Shown piece after piece: positions 43,551 through 52,631 of a DNA stretch of 64,000 nucleotides. Position numbers and translations under genes: made by a program. This stretch comes from Sphingomonas citricola (lineage in GTDB: Bacteria > Pseudomonadota > Alphaproteobacteria > Sphingomonadales > Sphingomonadaceae). The first letter of the stretch is position 1. The number at the start of each line of letters is the position of its first letter. The stretch is from positions 1-64,000 of the forward strand of contig NZ_JAHXZM010000002.1 in NCBI RefSeq assembly GCF_019429535.1, read 5' to 3'. A model generated the notes under the pieces. It was given only the letters and a program-made list of their open reading frames with translations. It searched no databases and was not told where the DNA came from.

Positions 43551-46073
43551 GTGAGCCTTCACGCACAGGACGACGCCAACTTGCGGGCCGCGCAGGAGGA
43601 GCGGCTGCGTGCGGTGTGGAAACCGCCGTCGGGTTGGTTCTTCCGCTGGACCGACGTCAACAACAATCGTGTCGGCATGTGGTACACGCTGACGGCGTTC
43701 GGCTTCATGCTGTTCGCGGGCGTGCTGGCGCTGATCATGCGCGCGCAACTCGCCGTGCCCGCGAATGACCTCGTTACCGCCTCGACCTTCAACCAGCTGT
43801 TCACGCTGCACGGGTCGATGATGATGTTCCTGTTCGCGGTGCCGATGTTCGAGGCGGTGTCGATCATCCTGCTGCCGCAGCTGCTCGGCGCGCGCGACCT
43901 GCCGTTTCCGCGCTTGTCGGCGTTCGGTTACTGGAGTTTCCTGATCGGCGGCGTGTTCGTCGCTGGGTCCATTTTCTTCAATGTCGCACCCGACGGCGGC
44001 TGGTTCATGTACCCGCCGTTCACGACGCGGACCGACCTGGCAGGGCTCGGCGCCGACATCTGGATGTTGGGGCTGAGCTTCATCGAAGTGTCGTCGGTTG
44101 CCGCCGCGGTGGAATTGATCGTCGGCGTGCTCAAATGCCGTCCGCCCGGCATGCGATTGAACCTGATGCCGCTCTACGCCTGGTATATCCTGGTCGTGGC
44201 GGTGATGATCCTGTTCGCATTCCCGCCGCTGATCGCGGGCGATGTATTGTTCGAGCTGGAACGGTTGCTCGGCTGGCCGTTCTTCGATCCCGCGAAGGGT
44301 GGCGACCCGCTGCTCTGGCAGCACCTATTCTGGATCTTCGGTCACCCGGAAGTCTACATCGTCTTTTTGCCGTCGATTGCGCTGTTCGCGATGATCGTCC
44401 CGACCTTTTCGCAGCGACACATCTTGGGTTATCCGTGGATAGTTTTGGCGGCGGTCGGCACCGCATTCCTGAGCTTCGGTCTGTGGGTCCACCACATGTT
44501 CGCGACCGGGCTTCCCAAGATCAGCCTGGCATTTTTCTCGGCCGCTTCGGAGGCCGTGGCGATCCCCACTGGTGTGCAGATATTCGTCTTTATCGCCACG
44601 CTCTGGGCGGGGCGCGTCGTGTTCTCCACGCCGCTGCTCTATTGCCTGGGCGCGATCGCGATCTTCGTGATCGGAGGGCTGACCGGTGTGATGGTGGCGG
44701 TCGCGCCGTTCGACTGGCAGGCACATGACACCTATTTCATCGTCGCACACCTGCATTATGTCCTGATCGGCGGTACGCTAATGCCGCTGTTCGGAGGGCT
44801 GTATTATTACTGGCCTCTGATCACGGGGAAGAAGCTGTCCGACCGGATGGGGCGCACCGCCTTCTGGATCCTGTTCGTCGGCGCGAACCTGACCTTCTTC
44901 CCGATGCACATCACCGGGCTGCTCGGGATGCCGCGGCGCGTGTTCACCTATCCTGCCGAACTGGGGGTCGATGGGCTTAATCTAGCGTCGACGATCGGCA
45001 GCTACCTCTTCGCTGCCGGCGTGCTGGTGATCGTGATCGATCTGGCGCTCAGCCCCAAGCGCGCGAAGGCACCACGCAACCCGTGGAACGCGGGCACGCT
45101 CGAGTGGCTGGCGCACCCCGATGACGAGGACTGGGGCATTCGGTCGGTGCCACTGATCGAAAGCCGCTACCCGATCTGGGACCAGAGAGATTTCGTCGCC
45201 AAGGTCGATGAGGGGCGCTTCTTCCTGCCCGACGCGGAAGAGGGGCGACGTGAAACGATCATCACGACGACGCTCGATGCCCGTCCGGCGCAGGTGATCC
45301 GGCTTGGTACGCCCAGTGTGATCCCGATGATCACCGCAGTAGCACTCGGCAGCGTGTTCATCCTGACGACCTACCACCTTTACTGGCTGGCGCTGGGCGG
45401 TGCGGTGGCGACGCTCGCCGCGGTACTCGTGTGGCTCTGGTCGACCGCGGAGATCCCCGAGAAGCCGGAGAAGCCGATCGGCCACGGCATCGTTCTTCCG
45501 CTCTATCGATCGGGCCCGGCGGCCCCCGGCTGGTGGGCGATGTTCATCACCATGCTCGCGGATGCGACGGCATTCTCGGGACTGGTGTTCGGTTACTATT
45601 TCTTCTGGACCGTGCATCCGAATTTCCCACCATCGGGCCCCGGCATGGACGGGCCCGGCGCGTTCTGGCCGATGGTGGCGATGGCGCTGACGCTCGTGTC
45701 ATGGGCGACCACCGTGGCGGCGCGCGAGCTGAACGCGCGCGGGCAGGTCGGCGCAGCGCGTGCGTTGCTCAGCTTGGGCCTTGCAGTGACCCTCGCTAGC
45801 CTGTTCGCAGGGCTAGCGGGGCCGTGGTTCTCCGATCTCGCGCCCAAGCTTCACGTCTACCCCGCGATCGTCTGGACGCTCGCGATCTGGACCGCGGCGC
45901 ACGCCGGTGTCGGCGTGATATGCCAGGCCTATACGCTCGCACGGAGCCTTGCTGGACGGATGACATCCGAGCATGACGCGGACATCCGCAACATTACCGT
46001 CTATTTCCACTTCCTAGCGCTGACCGCGATCGTCACCTACGCGACGATCGGGCTGTTCCCGTCGGCGTCATGA
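43551..46073 (+). CDS. Cytochrome c oxidase fused subunits I and III
   Basis: The 840-residue protein joins a subunit I core (to about residue 590) with a subunit III-like C-terminal part (about residues 640-840). Heme-copper ligands are visible: the His-Tyr pair in FWIFGHPEVYI (residues about 262-268), HHMF, and the two His of DTYFIVAHLHYV. It reduces O2 and pumps protons. The GTG start at 43551 has GGAG eight bases upstream. The I-III fusion is known from caa3 oxidases such as those of Thermus. A next gene overlaps by 4 bases. Confidence 0.92.
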   Translation: MSLHAQDDANLRAAQEERLRAVWKPPSGWFFRWTDVNNNRVGMWYTLTAFGFMLFAGVLALIMRAQLAVPANDLVTASTFNQLFTLHGSMMMFLFAVPMFEAVSIILLPQLLGARDLPFPRLSAFGYWSFLIGGVFVAGSIFFNVAPDGGWFMYPPFTTRTDLAGLGADIWMLGLSFIEVSSVAAAVELIVGVLKCRPPGMRLNLMPLYAWYILVVAVMILFAFPPLIAGDVLFELERLLGWPFFDPAKGGDPLLWQHLFWIFGHPEVYIVFLPSIALFAMIVPTFSQRHILGYPWIVLAAVGTAFLSFGLWVHHMFATGLPKISLAFFSAASEAVAIPTGVQIFVFIATLWAGRVVFSTPLLYCLGAIAIFVIGGLTGVMVAVAPFDWQAHDTYFIVAHLHYVLIGGTLMPLFGGLYYYWPLITGKKLSDRMGRTAFWILFVGANLTFFPMHITGLLGMPRRVFTYPAELGVDGLNLASTIGSYLFAAGVLVIVIDLALSPKRAKAPRNPWNAGTLEWLAHPDDEDWGIRSVPLIESRYPIWDQRDFVAKVDEGRFFLPDAEEGRRETIITTTLDARPAQVIRLGTPSVIPMITAVALGSVFILTTYHLYWLALGGAVATLAAVLVWLWSTAEIPEKPEKPIGHGIVLPLYRSGPAAPGWWAMFITMLADATAFSGLVFGYYFFWTVHPNFPPSGPGMDGPGAFWPMVAMALTLVSWATTVAARELNARGQVGAARALLSLGLAVTLASLFAGLAGPWFSDLAPKLHVYPAIVWTLAIWTAAHAGVGVICQAYTLARSLAGRMTSEHDADIRNITVYFHFLALTAIVTYATIGLFPSAS

Positions 46074-46462
46074 GCGAGGAGCATCAAAATAATCTTGCCG
46101 CCCGGCTCCGGTCGCGCCGCGTCACCTTGTGGACATTGATCGTGCCGCCGACCGTTTGGGCGGTGCACTTCATGTTCTGTTATCTGTGGGTGGCGGTATC
46201 GTGCGCGAAGCTGGGCGGGTTCGCGCGGTTTCCGGTCGCCTTCGTCATCGGCACGATCGTCGCGCTGGCGATCATCATCGCCTCGGGTGCGGTCGCGTTC
46301 GTCCAAAGCCGGACACCGGGCGACCCGCCGCCGCACGACGAGAGTACCGAGATCGATCGCACCCGCTTCCTAGCGACCGCGACGCTGTTGCTCGCGGGGT
46401 TGAGCGTCGTTGGCGTACTGTTCACCGCCGCGCCCGCGCTGATGCTGACTGATTGTCGATGA
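46070..46462 (+). CDS. Small membrane protein of the oxidase operon, unknown
   Basis: The 130-residue protein has three hydrophobic segments (about residues 20-40, 52-75, 105-125) separated by a charged stretch. It starts within the stop of the subunit I-III gene and its own stop overlaps the CtaG start, so it is translated with both. I do not recognise a named family. Position suggests a small subunit or assembly factor of the oxidase, by inference only. Confidence 0.7.
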   Translation: MSEEHQNNLAARLRSRRVTLWTLIVPPTVWAVHFMFCYLWVAVSCAKLGGFARFPVAFVIGTIVALAIIIASGAVAFVQSRTPGDPPPHDESTEIDRTRFLATATLLLAGLSVVGVLFTAAPALMLTDCR

Positions 46463-47049
46463 TGCGCATGGCGGGCCTGTGCGTTGCGGGCATCTCGGTC
46501 GCGCTATCGGTCACACATCTCGGAATGACCGGGCATATGCTCGGGCACATGCTCGCGGTCGCGGTTGCGGCACCTTTGTTAGCGTGGCGAAACGACACGA
46601 ATGCGGTCGTAGGTGCGGGTAGGGCGATAGGACAAGGCACGCCACTACTGCTCGCCGCGGTGGAACTCGTTGTGGTGTGGAGCTGGCACCTCCCCGCCGC
46701 GCGGGCGGCGGCAGACGGCTCGATTTCAATTACGCTGATTGAGCAGGCGATGTTCCTGGGCGTCGGCTACGCCTTGTGGCGCAGCGCGCTGGTGCGCCCG
46801 GCGGGCGGCGTCGCGGCGCTGCTGCTTACGTCGATGCATATGACGCTGCTGGGCGTGTTGATCGGGCTCGCGCCGCGCGTCCTGTACCCCGGGATGGCGA
46901 TGCATCCGGCATTCGGACTTGATCCGCTCGCCGATCAGCAGCTCGGCGGCGTGGTGATGCTCGTGATCGGCGGGGCGAGCTACTGTCTCGGCGGACTATG
47001 GATGTTGACCGGGCTGCTTCGGCAGCGAGCGGAGGGGGTGCGCGCGTGA
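46459..47049 (+). CDS. ctaG: Caa3-type oxidase assembly protein CtaG
   Basis: This 196-residue membrane protein matches the Caa3_CtaG family: about five to six hydrophobic segments, the early HLGMTGHMLGHML histidines, VWSWHLP and DPLADQQLGGVVM near the end. The family is needed for copper and assembly of caa3 oxidases. The ATG at 46459 overlaps the previous stop. Note this is the Bacillus-type CtaG (PF09678-like), not the Cox11-type copper chaperone that shares the gene name. Confidence 0.8.
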   Translation: MMRMAGLCVAGISVALSVTHLGMTGHMLGHMLAVAVAAPLLAWRNDTNAVVGAGRAIGQGTPLLLAAVELVVVWSWHLPAARAAADGSISITLIEQAMFLGVGYALWRSALVRPAGGVAALLLTSMHMTLLGVLIGLAPRVLYPGMAMHPAFGLDPLADQQLGGVVMLVIGGASYCLGGLWMLTGLLRQRAEGVRA

Positions 47050-48119
47050 CGATCCGGCTGACGTGGAAGCGGGTGATCGTCTCGCTTTTGGGGCTTGCGG
47101 CTTTCGGTATGGCGTTCGCCTGGTCAGGCATCTTCAACGTCGCCGCATCGAGCGGGCATTGGGCGATCAGCAACTGGTTCCTCCACTGGGTGATGCGCAA
47201 TTCGGTGCGCACGCACGCAGCGGTATCGACCCCAGAGACAGTGATCGACCGCGGCGGGATGGTGAGCGCGGCGGGGCATTTCTCGCAGGCGTGCGCCTCG
47301 TGCCACGGCGCGCCGGGCGTCCGGCCGCTACCGGTCATGCAGCGCGCGACGCCGCACGCTCCCGACCTGTCGGTCAACGCGCGCGAGTGGACCGATCGGC
47401 AGTTGTTCTGGATCCTGCGTCACGGCGTCAAATTCTCCGGAATGCCGGCTTGGGGCAGCGACGGGCGCGATGACGAGATACGGCGCATGGTTGCGTTCGT
47501 CCGATCGCTGCCGACCATGACCCCGGCGCAGTATCGGGCATTGGTCGTGACCCCTGCCGCGCCTGCCAGTCTACCAGCATCGGACGCCGTGGTGATCGCG
47601 CGCTGCACCGGTTGTCACGGCGCAAATGGGCAGGGACGTGGGCAGCGCGACATTCCGATTTTGGGCGCGCAGCGCGTCGCCGCGCTCGAGGCAGCGCTCC
47701 GGGCCTACCGCGCCAATACCCGACACAGCGCCGTCATGCAGCAGGCGGCCGCGACGCTCGACGATGTACAGATCGCGATGCTCGCACGTCATTTTGCCGC
47801 CATGCCCGGGCTCATCGACCGACCGGTGACGCGGCCCGCCACGTCGCTTGCCGCACGGCGAGCGCAGCAGATTGTCGAGCGCGGCCTGCCCCGCGTCCAA
47901 TTGCCCGCCTGCGCCAGTTGTCATGGCCCGGGCAAGCCGCAGCCGATCTTGGCCGGGCAGCGCGCGGCCTATCTCGCGGCGCGTCTCAGGAATTGGAAAG
48001 GGGACGGCAAGGAAATCGATGCGCGCCAGTCACAGGCGATCATGCCGGTAATCGCGCGTCGCATCCCGGAGGATATGATCGAGCCGCTGGCGGCGTATCT
48101 GGCTGAGGGGAGGCGTTGA
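47046..48119 (+). CDS. Triheme c-type cytochrome
   Basis: The 357-residue protein has one N-terminal membrane anchor and three heme c motifs: CASCH near residue 84, CTGCH near residue 190 and CASCH near residue 290. The last two domains have the cytochrome c4-like CHGxxG pattern. It would shuttle electrons to the caa3 oxidase or from a periplasmic donor. The GTG start at 47046 overlaps the ctaG stop (GTGA) and follows GGAGGGGG. Three heme domains on one anchored chain is unusual beside an oxidase that already has a fused cytochrome c. Confidence 0.88.
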   Translation: MTIRLTWKRVIVSLLGLAAFGMAFAWSGIFNVAASSGHWAISNWFLHWVMRNSVRTHAAVSTPETVIDRGGMVSAAGHFSQACASCHGAPGVRPLPVMQRATPHAPDLSVNAREWTDRQLFWILRHGVKFSGMPAWGSDGRDDEIRRMVAFVRSLPTMTPAQYRALVVTPAAPASLPASDAVVIARCTGCHGANGQGRGQRDIPILGAQRVAALEAALRAYRANTRHSAVMQQAAATLDDVQIAMLARHFAAMPGLIDRPVTRPATSLAARRAQQIVERGLPRVQLPACASCHGPGKPQPILAGQRAAYLAARLRNWKGDGKEIDARQSQAIMPVIARRIPEDMIEPLAAYLAEGRR

Positions 48120-48559
48120 ACAGCGGCTGGTGGTTGCTGGGCTAAGAGACGGTATGACCGGGTCACCGTCAAACCGCCTGCATCCGTGTGCAAATAAAGC
48201 CGATAGAACAGACGGACGCCTCCTGCGCGTAAGCACGCGCTGGCTGGGGACCAAGTGCTCGCAAGTCTGGCGCACCCTCTCAAAAGGCGCTGGTGCATCG
48301 TCCAGAGAGCACTTCGCGCCAGACTGACAGCACCGCCACCTGCTTTTTTGATCTCCCCCGTCTCTTTATCCCGGTTGCATCCGGTAAGGTATCTTCCTTC
48401 GTCGGGAGGACTTGCGTGATTGCTGTAAAGCCGCCGTGGCTACCAGGAAAGGATGGCCTCACTCGGTCCGCTCGTGTATCGGGCAGACCTGCTCGCTTAT
48501 CCAACTACGCACGCCGACCCTGCGCCACCTAGCGACGCTCAGATCACCGCACTCCACCC
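48120..48559. other. Gene-free gap with IS remnant
   Basis: The 440 bases between the cytochrome gene and the response-regulator gene hold no supported gene. The middle part is the IS-end remnant listed separately. A short GTG frame at 48416 with GGGAGGA before it exists but its product does not look like a protein. Nothing else was recognised. Confidence 0.5.
48252..48334 (+). repeat. Remnant of an IS6-family right end
   Basis: This stretch matches 35636-35717, the right end of the intact element, in the same orientation. The last 41 bases agree at 37 positions, and the 14 bases encoding the transposase C-terminal VLAS agree at 13. The middle 27-28 bases are diverged. A perfect AGTCTGGCGC/GCGCCAGACT inverted repeat lies inside. 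Most of the element is gone, so this is a decayed copy of a related IS. Confidence 0.7.
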
Positions 48560-49162
48560 CTACCGCGAGAGCGCGATGAGGCCCGCCAGGCCATTGGCGC
48601 CCGTCTTGGCGAGCACCGCCGCACGGTGATCCTCCACCGTCTTGGGCGAGAGGCCGAGGCGGTCGGCGACGACCTTGTTGGGATGGCCTTCGACCAGCAG
48701 GTCGAACACCTGGCGCTCGCGCGCCGTCAGGCGCGCGGTCCGGCCGAGCGCTGAGCGTCGCCGGATGCTCCACGAGACGCCTTCGGTGACCGCGCGGACG
48801 AGGCGATCCTCGTCGATCGGCTTCTCGAGATAGTCGAGCCCGCCGTAGCGCCGCACCGAGTCGACGGCGTTCGCGGTCGTGGGCCAGGCGGTCATGAAGA
48901 TGATCGCCACGCCCGGATCGATCACCCGGACGCGATCGGCGAAGGCGAACCCGTCGATGTCGCCCATCATCACGTCGGTCACGATGCAATGTGCCGGGCA
49001 GGTCGGCACCACGTCCGCGTAGACCGCGAGCAGCGGGGCAGGGTCGAGAAACGGCTCGGCGGCGAAGCCGTGGCGGCGCAGCAGTCGCGCGACGCTGGCA
49101 CCGAGGTCGTGATCGTCGTCAACGACATAGACCGTGGCCAGGGAAGCGGGCACCTCCGTCAC
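48560..49162 (-). CDS. FixJ/NarL-type two-component response regulator
   Basis: The 200-residue protein has a receiver domain (VYVVDDDHDLGASVARLL, phospho-Asp in CIVTDVMMG, Lys in DYLEKPID) and a C-terminal LuxR-type HTH (LTARERQVFDLLVEGHPNKVVADRLGLSPKTVEDHRA). The GTG at 49162 overlaps the stop of the kinase gene, so the two are one unit. It would activate transcription in response to the kinase signal. The targets are unknown; the neighbouring caa3 oxidase operon is a candidate only because of position. Confidence 0.9.
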   Translation of the reverse strand: MTEVPASLATVYVVDDDHDLGASVARLLRRHGFAAEPFLDPAPLLAVYADVVPTCPAHCIVTDVMMGDIDGFAFADRVRVIDPGVAIIFMTAWPTTANAVDSVRRYGGLDYLEKPIDEDRLVRAVTEGVSWSIRRRSALGRTARLTARERQVFDLLVEGHPNKVVADRLGLSPKTVEDHRAAVLAKTGANGLAGLIALSR

Positions 49163-50778
49163 GCTGCGGTCCCTATCGCGGGCAGACTGATCACGGCACG
49201 GACCATGTCCTCCGCGCGTAAGAGCGAGAGGGTGCCACCGTGCGCCTCGACGATCGCGCGTGCGACCAATACGCCGACCCCCATGCCGGCGCTCGGCGCG
49301 GCCGTGCGGGCGCATTTGTTGGACATGGCGATGCAAACGGCTTCTTCCTGAGCGTCGACGGTCAGCAGAATCTCCCCCCCTTTGCCGCACGCCTGCGCCG
49401 CGTTGCGGATCAGGTTCACCAGTGCCTGCGACAATTCGATCTCCTGCGCCATGACCGTCGCGGAAGGGGCGAGCGGCGCGATGGTCAAGGTGACGTCGGC
49501 GGCCTGCACCTCCGGCTTCGCGAGCGCGACCACGCTCTCGATCAGCGTCGCGATCGGTAGTGGCGACGGCTCGTCCACCGCACGTCCGCCGTAGCGCCGC
49601 AGCCGCCGGACGAGGCCTGACAGATGCGCGGCCTTGCGGTCGATGAGCGCGGCGGTGGTCGCCACCTCGTTCGATGCATCGACCGTCAACTCGTGCAGGT
49701 GCCGCGCCTCGATCGCGAGCGTGGAGAGCGGCTGAGAAATCTCATGGATCACCGCGACCGACATCGCGCGAAGTGTCTTGAGCCGCTCGGCCTGGAACAG
49801 CAGGCGGTCGCGCCGCTCGACCTCGGCGCGGGCCCGCGCCTGCGCGTCGTGAAAACTGCCCGCGAGATAACCCGCCATCACGACGCTCGCGAGCCCGAGG
49901 TGGAATTGCAGCCGCTCGATCGTGTTCACCGCGCCGGCGGTGCGGGGGAGCGTGATCGCGCAGACGATCACCAGCGCGCACCACGCCGGCACGCGGCCGA
50001 AGCGCAGCCCGATCCACGCGACGCCGATCAGCGCGGGCGCAGACTGCGATCCGAGCCCCAGCCAGCGCAGCATCTCGCCCGTCAGCGCGGCGAGGCCAAG
50101 CACGAGCGCGCCTTCGACGATTGCCATGCTACCTGGCCGCGGCAGGCCGGTTCGAGGCACCCCCGACAAGCGATCGGCTACCCAGAGCATCGGCGGCGCG
50201 ATCAGCAGCGTGCCGAGGAGATCACCCACCGTGAACGCCGCGATCGACAGTGCGACATCCCGCGCGGTCTCGACCCCGGTCAGGTCTCCGCGCCACAGCG
50301 CCTGCGGCAAGGTGAGAAGCGCGGCGAGCACCGGCGCCGCGATGCTGACGAGCGCTAGCGGCATGGGCGGGGCCAGCAGCGTCACACCCGCCGCCCCTGG
50401 CCGGGACACCAATCGCCTGACGCCCCAGACCGCCAAGCCGTAGGCGAGCACCGGTCGAACCGCGCCGATCCAGGCGATCGGAGCATCGGGTCCTCCGAGG
50501 GGAATTGCACCGAGAATGAGATCGATCGCCAGCTCGACCAGCGCGATCGGCAGCGTCCAACGCGGCCCCTGGTGCCACAGCAGCGCCAGCCGCCATCCGG
50601 CGACGGGGAACCACAAAGAGTAGAAACCGGCCCCGCCCCAGGCGCGCGCGAGCTCGTGCAGCAGCGTGAAGCCGAGTGCGTAGAGCGCCAGCAGCGCCGC
50701 GGCAGGCGCGATCGATCCGCTCCGCACATTCGCGAATGCGCGGCCATTCGCGTGGGCGGGGACGGCAACGGTGGTCAC
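49159..50778 (-). CDS. MASE1-domain sensor histidine kinase
   Basis: The protein of about 539 residues has an N-terminal MASE1-like membrane region of about eight helices (LLALYALGFTLLHELARAW onward), a HisKA domain with phospho-acceptor His in VIHEISQPLSTLAIEARHL and a HATPase domain with NLIRNAAQAC and GMGVGVLVARAIVEAHGG. It pairs with the overlapping FixJ-type regulator. The start is uncertain: GTG 50778 is used; a TTG at 50814 falls next to a large palindrome. The stimulus is unknown. Confidence 0.85.
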   Translation of the reverse strand: MTTVAVPAHANGRAFANVRSGSIAPAAALLALYALGFTLLHELARAWGGAGFYSLWFPVAGWRLALLWHQGPRWTLPIALVELAIDLILGAIPLGGPDAPIAWIGAVRPVLAYGLAVWGVRRLVSRPGAAGVTLLAPPMPLALVSIAAPVLAALLTLPQALWRGDLTGVETARDVALSIAAFTVGDLLGTLLIAPPMLWVADRLSGVPRTGLPRPGSMAIVEGALVLGLAALTGEMLRWLGLGSQSAPALIGVAWIGLRFGRVPAWCALVIVCAITLPRTAGAVNTIERLQFHLGLASVVMAGYLAGSFHDAQARARAEVERRDRLLFQAERLKTLRAMSVAVIHEISQPLSTLAIEARHLHELTVDASNEVATTAALIDRKAAHLSGLVRRLRRYGGRAVDEPSPLPIATLIESVVALAKPEVQAADVTLTIAPLAPSATVMAQEIELSQALVNLIRNAAQACGKGGEILLTVDAQEEAVCIAMSNKCARTAAPSAGMGVGVLVARAIVEAHGGTLSLLRAEDMVRAVISLPAIGTAA

Positions 50779-50815
50779 GCCGACGCTTGTGCGCGTCGCG
50801 CCTGCGCAGACCAAC

Positions 50816-50861
50816 CCGGAAAATTCCCGGAAAGAGACGTACGCTTCCGGGAAATTCCCGG
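50816..50861. promoter_or_regulatory. Nested palindromes upstream of the sensor kinase
   Basis: CCGGGAAATTCCCGG (50847-50861) is a perfect 15-bp palindrome and CCGGAAAATTCCCGG (50816-50830) a near copy, with centres 31 bp apart. The facing TTCCCGGAA and TTCCGGGAA arms are also exact inverted repeats, so the whole block is nearly symmetrical. It lies just before the kinase gene, where an operator for a dimeric or tetrameric regulator would be expected. Confidence 0.55.
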
Positions 50862-51236
50862 ATGGGCAGACGATCGCTCGATGTCCATTGCCGCGGTCGA
50901 CGGCAGGAAAGGTTGGGGGGCAGCCCTTCCTGTCGTCTCGATGCTCACGGGCGCGTTGGTGGGGGTAGCCGTTCGGTCAGGCACATCGTCGTGCCGACGA
51001 TCACGACGGGGGCGATTGCGGCCACGCATGGTTCAATCAACCAGATTCGGCGGCTGATGTCCTCATGGATAGCGCAGGCGCTTACCCCGCGCCGCTAACT
51101 CGTCTCGCGCCCTGAGCTAATCCGGTCGGCAAATAATCTGCGTTCACTACGAGCCTTACGCGCGTCGGCATCGGCCATCGCAACGAAGCTTGGCGAAAGA
51201 GCCTCGGATCGACGCTCCCCCGACGATCATCGACGA
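50862..51236. other. Gene-free gap upstream of the kinase gene
   Basis: The 375 bases between the palindrome block and the end of the fructuronate reductase gene contain no frame that I can support as a gene, and no RNA gene was recognised. Open frames here have no ribosome site and unlikely codon use. Confidence 0.4.
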
Positions 51237-52631
51237 TCAACCGGCCGAAATCCGCGATCGTACCATCTGCGTCAGGATCGTGCGCCGTGCGTGGTCGAGT
51301 GCGGTGGGCGCGGGAAGCAGGCCGTCACCCGCGAACAAGGCGTCCACGATATTGTCCGTCCCCGCCTGCCGCCACGTCGCTGCGAGCCTGTCGGCAAGCG
51401 GGTCGGCGACGATCCCGCGATCACCGCGCACGAACACGATCCAGGCGGCGAGCGCCTGCAGCGTCGCCTCGCATGGCGTGTCACGCCCGCGCGCGCTCGC
51501 CAGTCGCTCCAACCAGCGCGGCCCGATCTTCTGCGACCCGTCGGTCGCGATCTGGTCCAGCCGGTGCGCGAGCGCCGGGTTGGCGAAGCGGTGCAGCAGC
51601 GCATCGATGTAAGCGGGCAGGTCCTGCCCGGCCGCGGCCTCGATCGTCGGCGCGGCCTCGACCCGCATCAGTCGCTCGACCAGTGGCCGTATCGCGGGAT
51701 CGGCTACCGCCTCGTGAACGAACGACAGCCCGCGCTCGAGCCCGAGATAGGCGAGCGCGGAATGCGCGCCGTTGAGCAGCCGGAGCTTCGCGGTCTCATA
51801 CGGGCCGACATCGGCGACGAACTGCGCGCCGCCGGCTTCCCAGCGCGGCCGCGGTCCCGCGAAGCGATCCTCGATCACCCACTGATGGAACGGCTCGGTG
51901 AAGACCGCGGCCTCGTCGCACAGCCCGATCCGCTGCGCGAGCGCGTCGAGCTCGGCCGTGGTGACCGCGGGGACGATGCGATCGACCATCGTCGAGGGGC
52001 ACGCGCACTCGGCCTCGAACCACGCGCGCAGATCGGGCGCGGTGGCGTCGAGGAATTCCGCGATCGACCGGTGCAGCGCGGAACCGTTGGCGCTGAGATT
52101 GTCGCACGACACCAACGTCAATCCGGCATGCCCGGCCGCCCGCCGTGCGGCAAAGGCATCGCCCAGATAATAATAGATCGTGCGTGCGCCGCTGGTCGTC
52201 ACGGCGGGATCGAGCGTCCCGTCGGGCCGGCGGTGATAGCCCTTCTCGGTGATCGTCAGCGTGACGACGTGCGTGTCGCGCGCGGCGAGCGCGGAGACGA
52301 CCGCGGCAGGATCGTGCGGCGCGACCAGCACGTCGCGGATCGCACCGATCACGCGCGTCCGCTCGGCCGATCCGTCACGTTCGGTCAGCGTATAGAGCCC
52401 GTCCTGCGGTGCGAGCGCGTCGTGCACCTGCGGTGAGCGTAGCGACACGCCGGTGATCGCCCAGTCGCGGTCGCCCGCCGCCATCGCGCGGTCGGTATAG
52501 GCGGCCTGGTGCGCGCGGTGGAACGCGCCGATGCCTAAGTGGACGATGCCGCGGCGCTGGTCGGTCCGGTCATAGTCGGGGCGTGCGACGTCACCGGGCA
52601 GGTGCGAGAGCGTCGCGGGCGACAGCCTCAC
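51237..52631 (-). CDS. uxuB: Fructuronate reductase / mannitol dehydrogenase family protein
   Basis: The 464-residue long-chain polyol dehydrogenase has the Rossmann start IVHLGIGAFHRAHQAAYTD, the DNLSANGSALH segment and the catalytic ETAKLRLLNGAHSALAYLG. It reduces D-fructuronate to D-mannonate with NADH, or tagaturonate to altronate in related enzymes. The uxaC and uxuA genes around it favour fructuronate. The GTG at 52631 overlaps the uxaC stop; the open frame continues upstream to 53483 antiparallel to coding use and is not the start. Confidence 0.87.
   Translation of the reverse strand: MRLSPATLSHLPGDVARPDYDRTDQRRGIVHLGIGAFHRAHQAAYTDRAMAAGDRDWAITGVSLRSPQVHDALAPQDGLYTLTERDGSAERTRVIGAIRDVLVAPHDPAAVVSALAARDTHVVTLTITEKGYHRRPDGTLDPAVTTSGARTIYYYLGDAFAARRAAGHAGLTLVSCDNLSANGSALHRSIAEFLDATAPDLRAWFEAECACPSTMVDRIVPAVTTAELDALAQRIGLCDEAAVFTEPFHQWVIEDRFAGPRPRWEAGGAQFVADVGPYETAKLRLLNGAHSALAYLGLERGLSFVHEAVADPAIRPLVERLMRVEAAPTIEAAAGQDLPAYIDALLHRFANPALAHRLDQIATDGSQKIGPRWLERLASARGRDTPCEATLQALAAWIVFVRGDRGIVADPLADRLAATWRQAGTDNIVDALFAGDGLLPAPTALDHARRTILTQMVRSRISAG

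Noticed and set aside
48416..48532. A GTG frame with GGGAGGA before it
   Set aside because: The 38-residue product is Arg/Pro-rich and shows no protein-like pattern; it lies beside an IS remnant.
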